Positions 61,630 through 64,000 of a DNA stretch of 64,000 nt are shown piece by piece. Made by a program: the position numbers and the translations under genes. Under the pieces are notes generated by a model. That model saw only the letters and a program-made list of their open reading frames with translations. It did no database searches and had not been told where the DNA came from. The number at the start of each line of letters is the position of its first letter. Within the stretch, counting starts at the first letter, position 1. This DNA is from Paenibacillus sp. CF384. Its GTDB lineage: Bacteria > Bacillota > Bacilli > Paenibacillales > Paenibacillaceae. The DNA is taken from the NCBI RefSeq assembly GCF_900106745.1, contig NZ_FNNV01000003.1, positions 248,001 to 312,000 of the forward strand, read 5' to 3'.

Positions 61630-63470
61630 GTGAGGAGCAGCAGCAACAGAAAGGGCAGCCGCGCGGCAGTCATGAGCGTTTCATCTACAAGGATGACGAT
61701 GCGATCGAGAAACCGTTCAACTGGTCTCAAATTACCCGTTTGTTCTCCTATATGAAACCGTATCGGAAACAATTATTGCCTGTCATTATCGTCATGATGG
61801 TGCTGGGGACGCTCACACGTCTGGCCATTCCCGCGATCATCATCATGGCGATCGATGAAGCGATCCAGCCGAAGGACGGCGGGGATCCAAGTCTCGGCAA
61901 GCTTTACATGTACGCGGGGATGATGCTGACCCTCTATATTATTCAATGGGCAGCTAACACGTACCGGATTAAGTACACGAATGTAATTGGTCAGCAAGTC
62001 ATTTATGATTTGCGTGAGGATCTCTTTAAACACATTCAGAAACTTTCCTTTCGTTTCTTCGATAAACGCCCGGCAGGCTCCGTTCTCGTGCGTATTACGA
62101 ATGACGTTAATGCGTTGCAGGATTTGTTTACGAACGGCGTAGTCAACTTGTTGATGGATTGCGTACAGCTCGTCGGTATCGTCATCATTTTGCTGGCATG
62201 GAATTTCAAGCTGGGCATTGCCATTATGATTACGGTTCCACTCATGTTCGTTGTTTCCACGGCGCTGCGTAAACGGATTCGATTCGCTTGGCAGGATGTA
62301 CGGATGAAGCAGTCGCGAATCAATGCACATTTGAACGAAAGTATTCAAGGTATGCGCGTAACGCAAGCGTATACGCAGGAGAAATCCAATTTCAGTTTCT
62401 TCACGAACATCAATAACACGAATATTAAAGCCTGGAACAGAGCTTCTGCTCTTAACCAAGCATTCGGCCCGATTATCGAAGTCACGTCCGCGATCGGTAC
62501 GTTAATCTTGTTCTGGTATGGCTCGCATCTCATTCAAGTCGGTGCGATTACGGTCGGGGTGCTAGTTGGTTTTGCCAACTACGTCGGCAACTTCTGGGAG
62601 CCGATTAACAGGCTGGGTCAAATGTACGCACAGCTGCTAATCGCCATGGCATCCTCTGAGCGAATCTTCGAGTTTATCGACGAGAAGCCGACTGTCGGCG
62701 AGGAAGAGAACGCAGGCGCTTTGCCGCGAATCCGCGGAGATGTGTCATTCGACAACATTATCTTCGAATACGAGAAAGGTCGTCCGGCACTTCGCGGCAT
62801 TTCGCTCGACGTATCAGCCGGACAAACGATCGCGCTTGTCGGACATACAGGATCAGGCAAGAGTACCATTATGAACCTGCTCTGCCGCTTCTATGATCCG
62901 GTACAAGGCGCTGTACGAGTCGATGGTATCGATATTCGCAATGTCAGCATTGAGAGCTTGCGTTCGCAGGTTGGGGTCGTGCTGCAGGATACGTTTATTT
63001 TCTCCGGTACGATTCGCGAGAATATCCGGTTCGGCCGCTTGAACGCTACGGACGATGAAATCGTAAAAGCTGCTACGGCGGTTGATGCCCATGATTTCAT
63101 CATGAGTTTGCCGGACGGGTATGACACGGAAGTGCAAGAACGCGGCAACAGCCTGTCGATGGGACAACGCCAGCTTTTGTCCTTTGCCAGAGCATTGCTC
63201 GCAGATCCGCGCGTCTTGATTCTGGATGAAGCGACGGCAAGCATTGATACCGAGACCGAGCTCAAAATTCAAGAAGCGCTCAAAAAACTATTGCAAGGCC
63301 GTACTTCCTTCATCGTAGCGCATCGTTTATCCACGATTCGTAATGCGGACCGTATCGTCGTTCTGGATCATGGTCAAATCGTAGAACAAGGCAGCCATGA
63401 CGAACTCATTCGTCATAAAGGCACGTATAATGGTTTAATTGAAGCACAGTATCGTTTTTTATCGGCATAA
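61626..63470 (+). CDS. ABC exporter half-transporter, second subunit
   Basis: A 614-residue half-transporter. A charged N-terminal extension of about 40 residues (SEEQQQQKGQPRGSHERF) precedes six membrane helices and an ATPase domain from about 375. Walker A is GHTGSGKST and Walker B is followed by the canonical Glu (LILDEATASID). The signature reads LSMGQ in place of LSGGQ. The start is GTG 61626, overlapping the first subunit's stop. Together with the first subunit, one nucleotide site is degenerate, as in BmrCD-type heterodimers. Confidence 0.9.
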   Translation: MSEEQQQQKGQPRGSHERFIYKDDDAIEKPFNWSQITRLFSYMKPYRKQLLPVIIVMMVLGTLTRLAIPAIIIMAIDEAIQPKDGGDPSLGKLYMYAGMMLTLYIIQWAANTYRIKYTNVIGQQVIYDLREDLFKHIQKLSFRFFDKRPAGSVLVRITNDVNALQDLFTNGVVNLLMDCVQLVGIVIILLAWNFKLGIAIMITVPLMFVVSTALRKRIRFAWQDVRMKQSRINAHLNESIQGMRVTQAYTQEKSNFSFFTNINNTNIKAWNRASALNQAFGPIIEVTSAIGTLILFWYGSHLIQVGAITVGVLVGFANYVGNFWEPINRLGQMYAQLLIAMASSERIFEFIDEKPTVGEEENAGALPRIRGDVSFDNIIFEYEKGRPALRGISLDVSAGQTIALVGHTGSGKSTIMNLLCRFYDPVQGAVRVDGIDIRNVSIESLRSQVGVVLQDTFIFSGTIRENIRFGRLNATDDEIVKAATAVDAHDFIMSLPDGYDTEVQERGNSLSMGQRQLLSFARALLADPRVLILDEATASIDTETELKIQEALKKLLQGRTSFIVAHRLSTIRNADRIVVLDHGQIVEQGSHDELIRHKGTYNGLIEAQYRFLSA

Positions 63471-63485
63471 TTCTTGATTTTTCGC

Positions 63486-63536
63486 CAAAGAACCTCCACA
63501 ATGGAAGAAAACATTTCTTCCAGGAGGTTCTTTTTC
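63486..63536 (+). terminator. Long hairpin before purT containing its ribosome binding site
   Basis: Outer stem AAAGAACCTCC/GGAGGTTCTTT with inner stem TGGAAGAAA/TTTCTTCCA, ending in T5. It looks like the terminator of the ABC operon. The distal arm includes GGAGG, the only good ribosome binding site for purT (13 nt before its ATG). The folded RNA would hide that site. Confidence 0.7.
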
Positions 63537-63539
63537 TAT

Positions 63540-64000
63540 ATGTATGGATCACCGCTTTCATCTACGGCTCGCAAAATTATGCTGCTCGGTTCAGGCGAGC
63601 TTGGCAAAGAAGTTATCATCGAAGCACAGCGCCTTGGCGTAGAAACGATCGCTGTCGATCGTTATGAGAACGCTCCGGCCATGCAGGTAGCTCATCGTTC
63701 CTATGTCATCGATATGCTTGATCCCGCAGCACTTCGCGCACTGATCGAGAAGGAGAAGCCGGACCTGCTCGTTCCGGAGATCGAAGCGATCGCGACTTCC
63801 GCTCTGGTGGAGCTGGAGAAGGAAGGCTACCGCGTTATCCCTACCGCACGCGCAGCGCTTCTCACCATGGATCGCGAAGGCATTCGTCGTTTGGCAGCGG
63901 AAACACTGAGTCTGCCTACCGCGCCGTATCGATTCGCGGATACGCTGGACGAGCTTAAAGCTGCAGTTGCAGAGCTGGGAACGCCTTGCGTAATCAAACC
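63540..64000 (+). CDS. purT: Formate-dependent GAR transformylase PurT, 5' part
   Basis: 154 codons are visible before the window edge. It is the N-terminal part of phosphoribosylglycinamide formyltransferase 2, an ATP-grasp enzyme that uses formate in purine synthesis. Recognisable segments: [21 protein letters not shown] (nucleotide-fold loop), [31 protein letters not shown] and the start of the ATP-grasp domain ([12 protein letters not shown]). The ATG at 63540 gives the family-typical short N-terminus. It follows a hairpin that may terminate upstream transcription or mask its ribosome binding site. Confidence 0.93.
   Translation, partial: MYGSPLSSTARKIMLLGSGELGKEVIIEAQRLGVETIAVDRYENAPAMQVAHRSYVIDMLDPAALRALIEKEKPDLLVPEIEAIATSALVELEKEGYRVIPTARAALLTMDREGIRRLAAETLSLPTAPYRFADTLDELKAAVAELGTPCVIK

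Overview
The window reads as a chromosomal segment of an endospore-forming, low-to-mid GC member of the Bacillota, most likely Paenibacillus or a close relative (Paenibacillaceae). The reasons are the B. subtilis ylo-type gene order (rqcH, Ca-ATPase, remA-gmk-rpoZ-coaBC-priA-def-fmt-rsmB-rlmN-prpC-prkC-rsgA-rpe-spoVM/rpmB-yloU-fakA-degV-recG), an intact 26-residue SpoVM, SpoVIF-like and DUF2515 (YppC) proteins, a two-GTPase DynA-type dynamin and an S-layer-homology protein. No tRNA, rRNA, complete insertion sequence, prophage or CRISPR array was seen.

Layout. 1-5.6 kb: the end of ylbF, then ylbG, an orphan DUF4258-like protein, a LysR regulator, a PHP phosphoesterase, a short MerR regulator and rqcH. 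5.7-10.4 kb: a P-type Ca2+ ATPase, then a MerR-methyltransferase fusion and a second methyltransferase, each behind a MerR-type promoter. 10.5-12.0 kb: a gene-free block of about 1.5 kb packed with palindromic and tandem repeats, including an array of exact 113-bp period. 12.0-14.7 kb: dapF and a fused homocysteine methyltransferase/MTHFR. 14.8-34.9 kb: the housekeeping ylo superoperon (nucleotides, transcription, translation start and rRNA methylation, PP2C/PASTA kinase signalling, ribosome maturation, fatty-acid kinase, recombination). yicC/yloC, thiN and fapR-plsX are missing from their B. subtilis positions.

34.9-46.4 kb: spoVIF, an SRAP protein and yppC, then a leftward operon proB-proA-proC-mtnW-mtnX-mtnB behind a proline-type T-box leader. 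mtnE and the omega-amidase gene mtnU lie next to it. Proline synthesis and methionine salvage are therefore physically coupled, with most of the lower salvage pathway within 9 kb. 46.3-49.4 kb: a LysR regulator divergent from leuCD. 49.5-54.7 kb: a repeat-bearing gap, then an envelope cluster (cell-wall amidase, GerMN lipoprotein, SLH protein). 54.8-64 kb: endonuclease III, a small unknown protein, a large dynamin-like protein with an extremely GC-rich Ala/Pro linker, a heterodimeric ABC exporter, and the start of purT behind a hairpin that contains its ribosome binding site.

Most of the window is conserved core genome. The least explained parts are the 10.5-11.9 kb repeat block and its echo at 49.5 kb, the reduced MerR/B12-cap protein, the MerR-methyltransferase pair, the DUF4258-like orphan and the coupling of pro and mtn genes under a T-box. 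All assignments come from reading the sequence and remembered family knowledge; no database search was run.
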